DNA of 64,000 bases from Paractinoplanes rishiriensis (GCF_016862375.1 NZ_BOMV01000097.1:1-64000); one strand, 5' to 3'; shown: positions 7,373-15,644, counted from the stretch's first letter. Made by a program: numbers and translations. Notes: a model not told the origin generated them from the sequence alone.

Positions 7373-8620
7373 TCAGCGCAGCGGCGGGTTCGCCAGCCGG
7401 ACGAGTTCCTCGGCCTGCTGCGGGAACCAGGCGCCGGCGGCCGGGTCGGCGGTGCCGCCGCGGGCCGGGTCGACGCCCGTGCCGGTGCCGCGGTCACACT
7501 GGCCGTCGGACTGGCCGGGGGTCTTGACCCACAGGAAGGCGTCGGCCAGCGGGTCGCCGGTCCGGGTGGTCGGGCGCAGGCCCAGTCCGCGGTCCGGCGG
7601 GTTGCACCAGGTCTGCGGGTCGGGCCAGGTGACGCCGGCCGGCGCGGCCCACGGTCCCTGTCCGTTGCGGCTGGTGTCCACGATGAAGTGGGCCAGGCGG
7701 CGGGGCGAGACGTCGCCGACGTTGGCGGCGTACCAGGCGTCGCTGAGCGGCCAGGTGCTGAAGTCGCCGGGGCTGGCCGGGTAGTACTGGCTGGCGCACT
7801 GTTCGAAGTGGCCGCGCGCCTCGGCCGGCCCCTGGGTGCCGTAGTAGACGCACTTCGAGATCCAGTTGCCGAACTTCAGCTGCCGTTCGGTCGTCTCGTA
7901 GTTCGACACGTTGAGGAAGAAGCCGTCGGCCTTGCGCACCCCGGCCTTGACCAGGCGGTCGGCGATGTCACCGACGCCGAGCCAGGCACTGTGCGTGCCG
8001 TCGAGGTAGACGCTCGTCCGGGGCAGGGCGGCAAGGCGGTCCACCGCGTAGTTGAGCATCGCGAACCGCTCGGCGGCGGCGGTCGCCGGGTCGGCCTCGT
8101 CCGGCTGGCACCACTCCTGGTTGCCGTTGATCGTGGTGTACCAGGGGATGATGCCGAGGCCGTCCGGCTCGAGCACGACGGCCGCCCGCTGCCCGCCGAG
8201 GCCGGCGGCGAACGCGTCGATCCACGCCTGGTACTCGGCCACCGAGGTGGCGCCGCCGGCGGAGTACTGCGAGCAGTCCCGGAACGGGATGTTGTACGCG
8301 ACGAAGACCGGCAGCTTCTTCTTGGCGGCGGCCCGGCGCGCCTCCGCCTTGATCGACTGCGTCAGCGTGCGGCCGGAGCCGCCGGTCACCCAGACCGCCT
8401 GCGGGGTTTCGATCATGGTGCGGATCTGGCCGGCCAGGGCGCGCTGACCGGCGGCCTTGAGCTGGGCGATCTGCTGGACGGCGCCGGGGTCGGGCCGCGG
8501 CGTATAGAACCGGGTGCCGTCCGGAATCACGGCACTCGCCGGGGAGGAAATCAAGATCAAGGCTGCCGCGGAGGCAGCGAGCGCGGTGGTCACCAGCCGC
8601 GCGGAACGGGATATCGACAC
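7373..8620 (-). CDS. Secreted GH6 cellulase (endoglucanase or cellobiohydrolase)
   Basis: This 415-residue protein has a Sec signal peptide (start GTG, SISRSARLVTTALAASAAA, cleavage near SSPASA) and one GH6 catalytic domain. Hallmarks are VWVTGGSGR, YNIPFRDCSQYSAGG with the catalytic-acid Asp, AAVVLEPDGLGIIPW with a second essential Asp, and AFLWVKTPGQSDGQC near the end. No cellulose-binding module or linker is present, so it is a single-domain enzyme. GH6 enzymes invert at beta-1,4-glucan linkages, releasing cellobiose or longer cellodextrins. The start is preceded by AGGAG six bases upstream. A TGGGAGCGTTCCCA operator sits on the promoter, and the gene is divergent from the GH10 xylanase. 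Confidence 0.92.
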   Translation of the reverse strand: MSISRSARLVTTALAASAAALILISSPASAVIPDGTRFYTPRPDPGAVQQIAQLKAAGQRALAGQIRTMIETPQAVWVTGGSGRTLTQSIKAEARRAAAKKKLPVFVAYNIPFRDCSQYSAGGATSVAEYQAWIDAFAAGLGGQRAAVVLEPDGLGIIPWYTTINGNQEWCQPDEADPATAAAERFAMLNYAVDRLAALPRTSVYLDGTHSAWLGVGDIADRLVKAGVRKADGFFLNVSNYETTERQLKFGNWISKCVYYGTQGPAEARGHFEQCASQYYPASPGDFSTWPLSDAWYAANVGDVSPRRLAHFIVDTSRNGQGPWAAPAGVTWPDPQTWCNPPDRGLGLRPTTRTGDPLADAFLWVKTPGQSDGQCDRGTGTGVDPARGGTADPAAGAWFPQQAEELVRLANPPLR

Positions 8621-8644
8621 GTCGGACTCCTGATCGGACGACGG

Positions 8645-8687
8645 TGGGAGCGTTCCCATCCTTACGCCCGCGCGACGCCTCTGGCAA
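8645..8687 (-). promoter_or_regulatory. GH6 promoter with CebR/CelR-type operator
   Basis: Reading the minus strand, a -35-like TTGCCA (8687-8682) is followed after 17 bases by a -10-like TAAGGA (8664-8659). Directly downstream is TGGGAACGCTCCCA (8658-8645), the plus-strand TGGGAGCGTTCCCA. It differs by one base from the consensus operator TGGGAGCGCTCCCA of cellobiose-responsive LacI-family repressors (CebR, CelR). Placement immediately after the -10 box fits repression at the start site. The same palindrome occurs upstream of the GH94 gene. Confidence 0.7.
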
Positions 8688-8706
8688 CCGGCTCCGCCGA
8701 TCCCGC

Positions 8707-8762
8707 AACTTCCGGAATTACTCCGTAAGTTGTTGACATCGTTCCGGCGCGGTATCGATACT
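8707..8762 (+). promoter_or_regulatory. GH10 promoter region with inverted repeats
   Basis: An imperfect inverted repeat, AACTTCCGGA (8707-8716) and TCCGTAAGTT (8722-8731), has one mismatch and a five-base centre. It abuts a consensus -35 box TTGACA (8733-8738). A -10-like GATACT follows after 18 bases (8757-8762) and overlaps the palindrome GTATCGATAC (8752-8761). Either palindrome could be a repressor site for the xylanase gene. The regulator is not identified. Confidence 0.5.
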
Positions 8763-8807
8763 TCTGCCCATCGACGGCTGTCGAACGCCGTGGCTCGAGG
8801 AGGTCCC

Positions 8808-10277
8808 GTGAGCAGGAGTCCTGACCAGCGCCGGAAGCGGACGCGAATCGCCTGGCCGGCAGCGGTACTGCTGTTGGCCGGCGGCGCCGCGATCGTCCAG
8901 TCGACCACGCCGGCCGCCGCGGCCGAGACCACGCTGCGGGCCGCCGCCGCCAAGGCCGGCCTGTTCTTCGGGGTCGCCGCCTCGCCCGGCCGGCTCAGCT
9001 CCATCGTCGGCCAGGAGTTCAACCAGCTGACGCCCGAGAACGACATGAAGCCGTCCACGATCGCCACGTCCAGCGGCGGGCTGCAGAACACCGGCAACGC
9101 GGACACCCTGGTCAACCACGCCCAGACGAACAGCATGCTGGTACGCGGCCACACGATGGTCTGGCACTCGCAGGCCGGTGCGCTGCAGGGTGCCAGCCAG
9201 GCGACGCTCAATACGTTCATCGGCAACGCGCTGACCCGGTGGGGCAACAAGGTCGCCTACTGGGACGTCGTCAACGAAGCGCTGGACGACAACAACACCG
9301 GCAACCGCCGTACCCAGTGGCCGCACAGCCTCAACCGGGACGCGAACGGCGACGGCGACCTCTTCGACGCGACCGACACCGACGTCATCCGGGACTCGTT
9401 CACCCGGGCCAAACAGGTCGTCCAGGCCAACGGGCTGACCACCAAGCTGTGCATCAACGACTACGACGTCGAGGGCCTGACGGTCCGGGGCGGCACCGCC
9501 AACCGCAAGGCCAACGCGCTGTACGACATCGTCCGGAACTACCGGCAGCTGATCGACTGCGTCGGGTTCCAGGCGCACTTCAACGACAACCCGAACAGCA
9601 TCATCTCCGACGACCTGCAGGCCAACATCCAGCGGTTCGCCGACCTCGGCGTCGAGGTGCACCTCACCGAGCTGGACATCGACGACGACCTGAGCAACAA
9701 CGACATCGGCCAGGGTCAGGCGGACAACTACCGCAAGGTCGTCCGGGCCTGCCTGAACGTCGCCAAGTGCACCGGCATCACGGTGTGGGGCATCGCCGAC
9801 AGCGAGTCGTGGCGGGCGTCCGAGCGGGGCCTGCTGTTCACCGGCAGCAGCGGCAACTACCAGAAGAAGGCCGCCTACACCGCGGTGCTGGACGAGCTGA
9901 ACAAGGGCCGTGGGGGTTCGTCCTCCACCCCGCCGGTGCCGCCGTCCGACCCGCCGTCGTCGTCGCCCAGTTCCCCGCCCGCTCCGGCCGGCTGCACGGC
10001 GACCGTCTCGCTAAACTCCTGGACCGGCGGTTTCGTCGCCACCGTGACGGTCACCGCCGGGTCGGCACCGGTCAACGGCTGGTCCGTCGGCGTGACCCTG
10101 CCCAGCGGCGCCACCGTGTCCAACTCGTGGAACAGCTCCGCCACCGGCACCAGCGGCGCCGTGCGGTTCGCCAACGCGAGCTACAACGGCCGCCTCGGTG
10201 CCGGGCAGTCCACCGAGTTCGGCTTCCAGGGCACCGGCTCGGCCGGCAGCCTCACGCCCACGTGCACCGCCACCTGA
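8808..10277 (+). CDS. Secreted GH10 endo-xylanase with C-terminal CBM2
   Basis: This 489-residue protein has a signal peptide (WPAAVLLLAGGAAIVQ, ending near TPAAAAE) and a GH10 domain of about 310 residues. LTPENDMKPS, GHTMVWHSQ, the acid/base Glu in WDVVNEALDD and the nucleophile Glu in VHLTELDIDDD are all intact. A Ser/Pro-rich linker (PPVPPSDPPSSSPSSPPAP) leads to a carbohydrate-binding module of family 2 (start GCTATVSLNSW, end SLTPTCTAT, with NGWSVGVTLPSG and NSWNSS). It should cut internal beta-1,4-xylosidic bonds while anchored on polysaccharide. The GTG start follows GAGGAGGT. The gene is divergent from GH6. Confidence 0.94.
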   Translation: MSRSPDQRRKRTRIAWPAAVLLLAGGAAIVQSTTPAAAAETTLRAAAAKAGLFFGVAASPGRLSSIVGQEFNQLTPENDMKPSTIATSSGGLQNTGNADTLVNHAQTNSMLVRGHTMVWHSQAGALQGASQATLNTFIGNALTRWGNKVAYWDVVNEALDDNNTGNRRTQWPHSLNRDANGDGDLFDATDTDVIRDSFTRAKQVVQANGLTTKLCINDYDVEGLTVRGGTANRKANALYDIVRNYRQLIDCVGFQAHFNDNPNSIISDDLQANIQRFADLGVEVHLTELDIDDDLSNNDIGQGQADNYRKVVRACLNVAKCTGITVWGIADSESWRASERGLLFTGSSGNYQKKAAYTAVLDELNKGRGGSSSTPPVPPSDPPSSSPSSPPAPAGCTATVSLNSWTGGFVATVTVTAGSAPVNGWSVGVTLPSGATVSNSWNSSATGTSGAVRFANASYNGRLGAGQSTEFGFQGTGSAGSLTPTCTAT

Positions 10278-10391
10278 CCGGCTCAGTCCAGGCACCGGTC
10301 CAGGAGGGCGAGCAGGGCCGGCGGTCCCCAGCAGCACGATGTCACCGAGGCTGATGACCTTACCGATCGGAGCGACCGGCATGACGTCAAC
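10276..10391 (-). pseudogene. Remnant resembling the C-terminus of a DUF5317 membrane protein
   Basis: About 35 codons on the minus strand read VDVMPVAPIGKVISLGDIVL, followed in a shifted frame by ALLALLDRCLD and a stop. The IGKVISLGDIVL motif resembles the last segment of DUF5317 family membrane proteins. An in-frame stop lies a few codons upstream, so this is not a whole gene. It is short, so the call rests on weak evidence. Confidence 0.33.
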
Positions 10392-10468
10392 AGATCAAGG
10401 TACGTGCCGGTGGCGGGATGGAACTACCCTGTGTCCACAGTGTTGGTTGCGCGAACACGGGGGGTTTC

Positions 10469-11491
10469 GTGCACAGCCGGCTGGGGCTGCGGACCGAGGT
10501 GCGCCCGCTCGATGACGCCTGGAGCGTCCTCGAGGCGGGGCGGTGGCTGCCGTCGCCGGGCGCGCTGTCGCCGGGTTCGCTGCGGGCGATCTATCCGGAC
10601 GCCCGCTGGGACTGCGCGGTGGTGCTCGCCCGGCTCGGCGAGCGGCCGGTCGGATACCTGGCCGTGCACCGGCGCCGCTTCGGTCCGTGCCGGGACGCGG
10701 ACTACGACCTCACCCGGGTGTTGGGCCTCGACGGCGAGTACGCGTACCTGGGTGGCCGGCACGACCTGGCCGCCGGTGTGGTTCTCGCCGACCGGCCCGG
10801 AGCCGACCCCGGCGAGGTGCGGCGGGCGCTGCTGGCCGGCGGTCTGGCCGAGGTCGGGCGCGCGGGGATCGGCGCGGCGGCCCTGTACGTCCCGGACAGC
10901 GAGGTCGCCGACTTCGCCGCCGCGCTGGGCGCGGGCTGCGTGGTGCGCCGGCTGGGCAGCGCCGCCGTGCTCGACCTCGCGGAACCGGGCTATCCGGCCG
11001 GGCTCCGGCGGTCGCGGCGCAAGCTGGTCCGGCAGGAGCGGCGGCGCCTGGAAGCCCTGGCAATGACCGTGACCGAGGTGCCCGCGGAGGGCGCGGCCGG
11101 CGGCGCGGCGCCGCTGATCGCCGCGGTGCGGCGCGGGCACGGACTGCCCGACCATCCCCGGCTGGTGGCCCACCGCCTCGGGCAGTGGCTGGCCTGCGGC
11201 ACCGGCGAGCACGTGGCGTTCGAGGTGCGCGACCGGGCCGGAATGCTGCTGGCCGTGTCGTTCGGCTGCCGCGCCGGCGACCGGCTGGACATGTACGACA
11301 TCGGCCTGGTCGCCGAGCACGAGCACCGCCATCTCGCGTACGCGGCGGCCGGCGTGCACGGCCCGATCCGGCACGCGGAGCGGCACGGCTGCACCACCAT
11401 CCACCTCGGACTCTCCTCGAGCGCGCCGAAGGTGCTGCGCGGCGCCCGCCTGGTCCCGGTCTGGGGTCTCGCGAATCCGGGAAAGGAATGA
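10469..11491 (+). CDS. Fem/GNAT-like acyltransferase of the carrier-protein cassette
   Basis: This 340-residue protein has two GNAT-like halves. The second resembles the BioF2/FemAB-type acetyltransferase fold: a basic stretch RRSRRKLVRQERRRLEAL near residue 180, then GEHVAFEVRDRAGMLLAVSF, a MYDIGLVAEHEHRHLAYAAA helix and TTIHLGLSSSAPKVLRGA. Fem-type enzymes move aminoacyl groups, usually from aminoacyl-tRNA, while GNATs move acyl groups from CoA. Here the next two genes make a carrier protein and its adenylation enzyme, so an aminoacyl donor bound to the carrier is an attractive inference. The start was chosen as GTG at 10469, since upstream residues are not protein-like; its ribosome site is weak. 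It overlaps the carrier gene by four bases. Confidence 0.68.
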   Translation: MHSRLGLRTEVRPLDDAWSVLEAGRWLPSPGALSPGSLRAIYPDARWDCAVVLARLGERPVGYLAVHRRRFGPCRDADYDLTRVLGLDGEYAYLGGRHDLAAGVVLADRPGADPGEVRRALLAGGLAEVGRAGIGAAALYVPDSEVADFAAALGAGCVVRRLGSAAVLDLAEPGYPAGLRRSRRKLVRQERRRLEALAMTVTEVPAEGAAGGAAPLIAAVRRGHGLPDHPRLVAHRLGQWLACGTGEHVAFEVRDRAGMLLAVSFGCRAGDRLDMYDIGLVAEHEHRHLAYAAAGVHGPIRHAERHGCTTIHLGLSSSAPKVLRGARLVPVWGLANPGKE

Positions 11492-11727
11492 ATGTCATGG
11501 ATGTCGACCGGATCGTCCGGAACGTCTGGAGGACCGTCCTGGAAACCGACCGGGCGCAGGACGACGACAACTTCTTCGCGCTCGGCGGCGACTCGCTGAG
11601 CGCGATGCGGCTGATGGAGCAGGTCGAGGCCGCCCTGGCCATCGAGTTCCCGCTGCGTACGCTGCTCACCGACGGGCGCCTGTCGGCGCTGATCGCGGCC
11701 TGCGTGCAGCTCCATGCCGTCCGCTGA
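11488..11727 (+). CDS. Free-standing peptidyl/acyl carrier protein
   Basis: This 79-residue protein is one carrier domain. Its attachment motif is FFALGGDSLSAMRLMEQVE, with the phosphopantetheine Ser in GGDSL. DVDRIVRNVWRTVLETDRA precedes it and FPLRTLLTDGRLSALIAAC follows, the usual helix pattern. LGGDSL is the peptidyl-carrier rather than fatty-acid type. Its ATG overlaps the stop of the acyltransferase gene, and its end overlaps the adenylation gene start by 14 bases, so stoichiometric co-translation with both is likely. A second in-frame ATG at 11497 is the alternative start. Confidence 0.9.
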   Translation: MNVMDVDRIVRNVWRTVLETDRAQDDDNFFALGGDSLSAMRLMEQVEAALAIEFPLRTLLTDGRLSALIAACVQLHAVR

Positions 11728-13186
11728 GTCGTCGTTCGCTGGGCCGGCGGCCACGCTCGCCGGCCTGGTGGCGGCGACCGTCGCCCGGCACCCGGACGCG
11801 ATCGCCGTCGAACTGCCGGACGAGGCGGTCACCTACCGCCGGCTCTGGGACCTGGCCGGCGGCGTCGCGTGCCGGTTGGGTGCGGCCACCCGGGTGGGGC
11901 TCGAGGCGGGTGGCGGCCTGGCGACGTACGCCGGCTATCTCGGCGCGCTGCGGGCCGGCGCGGCCGTCGTGCCGGTCGATCCGCGCCAGCCGGCCGGGCG
12001 GGCCGCGGACATCCTCCGGCGGGCCGGCGTCGACGCGTTCGTGTCCCGGGGCGACGTCGAGAGCTACGGCGGCGAGGCGCGGCAGGAATCGGGCGCGGTC
12101 GCCTACATCCTGTTCACCTCGGGGTCCACCGGCGTGCCCAAGGGCGTGCCGATCACCCACCGGAACGCGCTCGCCTTCCTGGCCACCGCCCTGGACCGGT
12201 ATGAACTCGGGCCGGGCAGCAGGGTCAGCCACACCTTCGCGCTGACCTTCGACATGTCGGTCCTCGATCTGTTCGGGGCCTGGGGTTCCGGCGCGACGCT
12301 GGTGGTGCCGTCGCCCGGCGAGCGGCTGCTCCCGGTCGACTACGTGGTGGGCCGCCGGCTCACCCACCTGGCCGCGGCGCCGTCGCTGGTGTCGCTCGCC
12401 ATGCGGACCCGGATGCTGTCGCCGGGGTCGATGCCCGATCTGCGCTGGAGCCTGTTCGCCGGCGAGGCGCTCCGGCAGGACCAGGCGGCCGCGTGGTCGG
12501 CGGCGGCCGCCGGCAGCGTGGTGGAGAACATCTACGGCCCGACCGAGGCCACCGTGGTGTGCCTCGGTTACCGGCTGCCGGCCGCACCGGGTGACCGGCC
12601 GGTCACCCGGAACGGCACGGTGCCGATCGGTGCCGCCCTGCCGGGCGTCGACACGCTGATCCTGGACGACCGGGGGCGTCCGGCGGGCGAGGGCGAGTTA
12701 TGCGTACGGGGTCCGCAGCGCTTCCACGGTTATCTGGACCCGGAGGATGACGCCGGCCGGTTCGTCGAGTTCGCCGGGGACGGTCCGGCCCGCGGGGTCC
12801 CGCCCGGCGTCCGGCCCGCGGATCGGCACTGGTACCGCACCGGCGACCAGGTGCGGATCGAGGACGGTTCGATCGTCTACCTCGGACGGCGGGACCGGCA
12901 GCGCAAGCTCCGCGGCCACCGGGTCGAACTGGGCGAGGTGGAGGGTGCGCTGCGGACCGTGCCCGGCGTGCTGGACAGCGCCGTCGTCTGGCGGGACACC
13001 TTCGACGGTGGTGAGTTGCTTGCGGTGTGCACGGGCGAGGAACGGCCGGAGCCGGTGCTGCGGCGCGCCCTGAAGGAGCGGCTGCCCGCGTACCTCGTGC
13101 CGGCGGGCCTGCGCTGGGCCGCTCAGCTGCCGCTCAACGCCAACGGCAAGACCGACTACGCGGCGGTCCGGGCACTGTGGCCGTGA
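11714..13186 (+). CDS. Stand-alone amino-acid adenylation enzyme
   Basis: This 490-residue NRPS-type adenylation domain has most core motifs: A3 LFTSGSTGVPKGV, A4 FALTFDMSVLDLF with the Asp that usually binds an alpha-amino group, A5 NIYGPTEATV, A6 GELCVRGPQRFHGY, A7 YRTGD, A8 GRRDRQRKLRGHRVELGEVE and A10 NANGKTDY with the catalytic Lys. It should convert an amino acid to the aminoacyl-AMP and load the neighbouring carrier protein. Specificity cannot be read reliably by eye. It has no condensation, thioesterase or carrier domain of its own. Its start lies inside the carrier gene, and its stop overlaps the ATP-grasp gene start as GTGA. Confidence 0.92.
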   Translation: MPSAESSFAGPAATLAGLVAATVARHPDAIAVELPDEAVTYRRLWDLAGGVACRLGAATRVGLEAGGGLATYAGYLGALRAGAAVVPVDPRQPAGRAADILRRAGVDAFVSRGDVESYGGEARQESGAVAYILFTSGSTGVPKGVPITHRNALAFLATALDRYELGPGSRVSHTFALTFDMSVLDLFGAWGSGATLVVPSPGERLLPVDYVVGRRLTHLAAAPSLVSLAMRTRMLSPGSMPDLRWSLFAGEALRQDQAAAWSAAAAGSVVENIYGPTEATVVCLGYRLPAAPGDRPVTRNGTVPIGAALPGVDTLILDDRGRPAGEGELCVRGPQRFHGYLDPEDDAGRFVEFAGDGPARGVPPGVRPADRHWYRTGDQVRIEDGSIVYLGRRDRQRKLRGHRVELGEVEGALRTVPGVLDSAVVWRDTFDGGELLAVCTGEERPEPVLRRALKERLPAYLVPAGLRWAAQLPLNANGKTDYAAVRALWP

Positions 13187-14442
13187 CGGCGGAGCCGCGG
13201 CTCGGGGTGGTCTTCGACGAAGGCGCCGCGACCATTCAGGACGTCGTGGCCGCCACCCGGGGGCTGGCCGAACCGGTCTTCCTGGCCCCGGACACGCCGT
13301 TCAACCGGACCATGGCTCCCATGCTGGGCGCGCTCGGCGCTGTCGACGCGGACATCCGGTCGGCCCGCGCCGCAGGTTTGGCGGGCGTTCTCACGTACAG
13401 CGAAACGCAATTGACCTTGACCTGCCGGCTGGCCACCGAGCTCGGCCTGCCCTTTCACCGCCCGCGGACGGTGGAGCAACTGACCAGCAAGCTGGCGCAG
13501 CGCCGAAGCCTGGCGGCCGCGGGGGTGGAGACCGTGCGGGTGGCCCGCATCGACCGGGTGGGCGACTGGCCGGCGGCGGTCGCGCAGGTCGGTCTGCCGC
13601 TGGTGCTCAAACCCTGCCGCGGTCAGTCCAGCGCGCACACCCACCTGATCGAGGACACCCGCGCGGGGGAGCGGCTGGTCCGGCTGATCCTGGCCGAGTC
13701 GCCGCCCGGCACCGTCCTGCTGGCCGAGGAGTTTCTCGCCGGCCTGGACTGTGCGCCGCTCGGCGACTACGTCTCGGTGGAGAGCGTCGTGCAGGACGGC
13801 CATCCGGTGCACATCGCGGTGACCGGCAAGCTTCCGCTGGCCCGGCCGTTCCGGGAGACCGGCCAGTTCTGGCCCGCCGCCCTTACCAAGTCAAACCAGG
13901 ATGCCGTACGCGCGCGGACCAGCGCGGCGATCCGGGCGTTGGGCGTACGCGACGGCGTGACGCACACCGAGCTGAAACTGACCGCCGGAGGTCCACGGCT
14001 GATCGAGGTCAACGGCCGGCTCGGCGGCAACATCAACGAGCTGTCGCTGCGCGCCGGCGGCCCGGATCTGGCCCGGGCCGCCGCCTCGATCGCGCTGAGC
14101 CGGCCGGTAGTCGTCGCGCCGCACACGCCGGACCGCGTGCACTTCCAGCTCACCCACCCGGCACCGGACCGGGTGGGCGAACTGGTGCGGGTCACCGGCG
14201 TCGAGCGGGTCCGCGCCCATCCCGCGGTCCGGCGATACGTACCCCGGATGCGTCCCGGCGACCGGCTCACCGGCGCGGTCGCGACCCGCAACGTCGACCT
14301 GATCTGCGGCGACGCCGCCACCGTGCCGGAGATGGTGACCGCGGTGGCGGAGCTTGCCGCCCTGTCCGGGTACGTCTTCGACACCCCGGACGGCCGGGTC
14401 ACACTGACCGGCGCGCAGCTTGCACAGTGGCTGCCGGGGTAG
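13183..14442 (+). CDS. ATP-grasp carboxylate-amine ligase
   Basis: This 419-residue ATP-grasp protein has a preATP-grasp part with FLAPDTPFNRTMAP and GVLTYSETQLTLTCRLATEL, then GLPLVLKPCRGQSSAHTHLI (ATP-binding Lys), LLAEEFLAG with the acidic hinge, a central VSVESVVQDG sheet and the metal-binding LIEVNGRLGGNINELS. It resembles the dipeptide- or amide-forming ligases of the L-amino-acid-ligase type. Such enzymes make an acyl-phosphate and join it to an amine. The GTG start at 13183 overlaps the adenylation stop. This is the last gene of the cassette; about 190 bases without an evident gene follow. Confidence 0.85.
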   Translation: MTAEPRLGVVFDEGAATIQDVVAATRGLAEPVFLAPDTPFNRTMAPMLGALGAVDADIRSARAAGLAGVLTYSETQLTLTCRLATELGLPFHRPRTVEQLTSKLAQRRSLAAAGVETVRVARIDRVGDWPAAVAQVGLPLVLKPCRGQSSAHTHLIEDTRAGERLVRLILAESPPGTVLLAEEFLAGLDCAPLGDYVSVESVVQDGHPVHIAVTGKLPLARPFRETGQFWPAALTKSNQDAVRARTSAAIRALGVRDGVTHTELKLTAGGPRLIEVNGRLGGNINELSLRAGGPDLARAAASIALSRPVVVAPHTPDRVHFQLTHPAPDRVGELVRVTGVERVRAHPAVRRYVPRMRPGDRLTGAVATRNVDLICGDAATVPEMVTAVAELAALSGYVFDTPDGRVTLTGAQLAQWLPG

Positions 14443-14629
14443 GCGGATCGCGCACGCGCGGTCCGGCCACGGCCAGTTCGGGTTGTGGAGCTCGCCTCTC
14501 GGTGGTCGACGGGTCAAGATCTGTCGGGTGCGACTCGAAACGGGTGCATTTGCGGCGGTCAGCGGCCGCCGCGGCTTCGGCAGCACAAAGGCTGGCCCGC
14601 GCCGGTGGGCGAGGATCCACAAAGCGGCA
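14443..14629. other. Intergenic gap with no evident gene
   Basis: Between the ATP-grasp gene and the convergent spermidine-synthase-like gene I see no convincing coding frame and no U-tract terminator. Confidence 0.4.
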
Positions 14630-15571
14630 CTATGGGAGAAGGTCCGGTGCCGGCGGCGACGCGATTGCCTCGCGGTCGGTGACCGGGGTGGCGTCGCCGG
14701 TGAAACTGTCCAGGTCGGTTACCACCTGGCCGGGGAACAGGTCGGCGGCGATCCGGGCGGACAGCTCGGCCACCGGCGGCGGGGTTCGGCCGGCTAGCGC
14801 GATCAGGTTGCCGAAGCGGCGCCCGGCCAGCACCGCGGCGCTCGTCAGCAGGCAGGCGGCGGGGAGCGCGGCGCGGATCGTGGCTACCTGGCCACGGGCG
14901 TAGCGCAGCGGCGCCGTCGACGAGGATGCGGGCGGGCCCGCTGCCGTGGGTGGGCCGTCGGCGATGTTGGCGATCAGCCAGCCGGGTGGGGTGAGCACCC
15001 GGGCGACCTCTCGGGCGAACTCAACCGAGGTCAGATGGGCGGGAGTGCGGGCGCCGGCGAACACGTCGAGGACCACCAGGTCGTACGCGGCTTCCGGGAG
15101 GCCGGCCAGGGCGGCGCGCGCGTCTGCCACGCGTACCTGGACCTGGTCCTCTGCTTTTAAGGGCAGCCGGTGCCGGACCAGCTCTACCAGTTTCCCGTCT
15201 ACCTCCACCACCAGCTGTGCCGAACCGGGACGGGTGGCCGCCAGGTAGCGCGGGAGGGTGAGTGCGCCGCCGCCCAGGTGCAGCGTGCGTATCGCCCGGC
15301 CGCGGGCGGCGACCACGTCGATCGCGGCGGCCATCCGCCGGACGTACTCGAATTCCAGGTGGGCGGGGTCGGCGAGGTCGACATGGGACTGCGGGGCGCC
15401 GTCCAGCAGGAGGGTGTACGCGGTGGGGCGGCCGGCGTCGGCGATCAGCTCGGCCACCCCGGAATCGACGGTCTCGACCAGCCGCTCGGACGGCTGCCGC
15501 AGTCGGTCGAGCCGGCGCTTCCAGGCCAGCAGGTATTCCGCGGCGCCGTCCGGATCCGGCACACCCGTCAT
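14630..15571 (-). CDS. Spermidine-synthase-like methyltransferase-fold protein
   Basis: This 313-residue protein has a class I methyltransferase/spermidine synthase fold: IRTLHLGGGALTLPRYLAA (nucleotide-binding GGG loop), LVVEVDGKLVELVRHRLPL (acidic residue of strand 2), VRVADARAALAGLPEAAYD and LVVLDVFAGARTPAHLTSVE. The last is the polyamine-synthase-like VLDVFxG motif. Many actinobacterial relatives lack proof of polyamine activity, so spermidine synthase-like is only a fold statement. The start was placed at ATG 15571 because the longer reading begins inside the pectate lyase terminator hairpin. It is a single gene. Confidence 0.78.
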   Translation of the reverse strand: MTGVPDPDGAAEYLLAWKRRLDRLRQPSERLVETVDSGVAELIADAGRPTAYTLLLDGAPQSHVDLADPAHLEFEYVRRMAAAIDVVAARGRAIRTLHLGGGALTLPRYLAATRPGSAQLVVEVDGKLVELVRHRLPLKAEDQVQVRVADARAALAGLPEAAYDLVVLDVFAGARTPAHLTSVEFAREVARVLTPPGWLIANIADGPPTAAGPPASSSTAPLRYARGQVATIRAALPAACLLTSAAVLAGRRFGNLIALAGRTPPPVAELSARIAADLFPGQVVTDLDSFTGDATPVTDREAIASPPAPDLLP

Positions 15572-15598
15572 GGTTTCCACCGTCGGTCGGTACGTGAA

Positions 15599-15628
15599 AG
15601 GGGCGCCCACCTCGCGGTGAGCGCCCCT
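15599..15628 (-). terminator. Terminator hairpin of the pectate lyase gene
   Basis: AGGGGCGCCCACC (15599-15611) and GGTGAGCGCCCCT (15616-15628) pair with one mismatch around a TCGC loop. The hairpin starts 17 bases past the stop of the minus-strand pectate lyase gene and precedes the start of the next minus-strand gene. Confidence 0.62.
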
Positions 15629-15644
15629 CGAACTTACCTACGGA

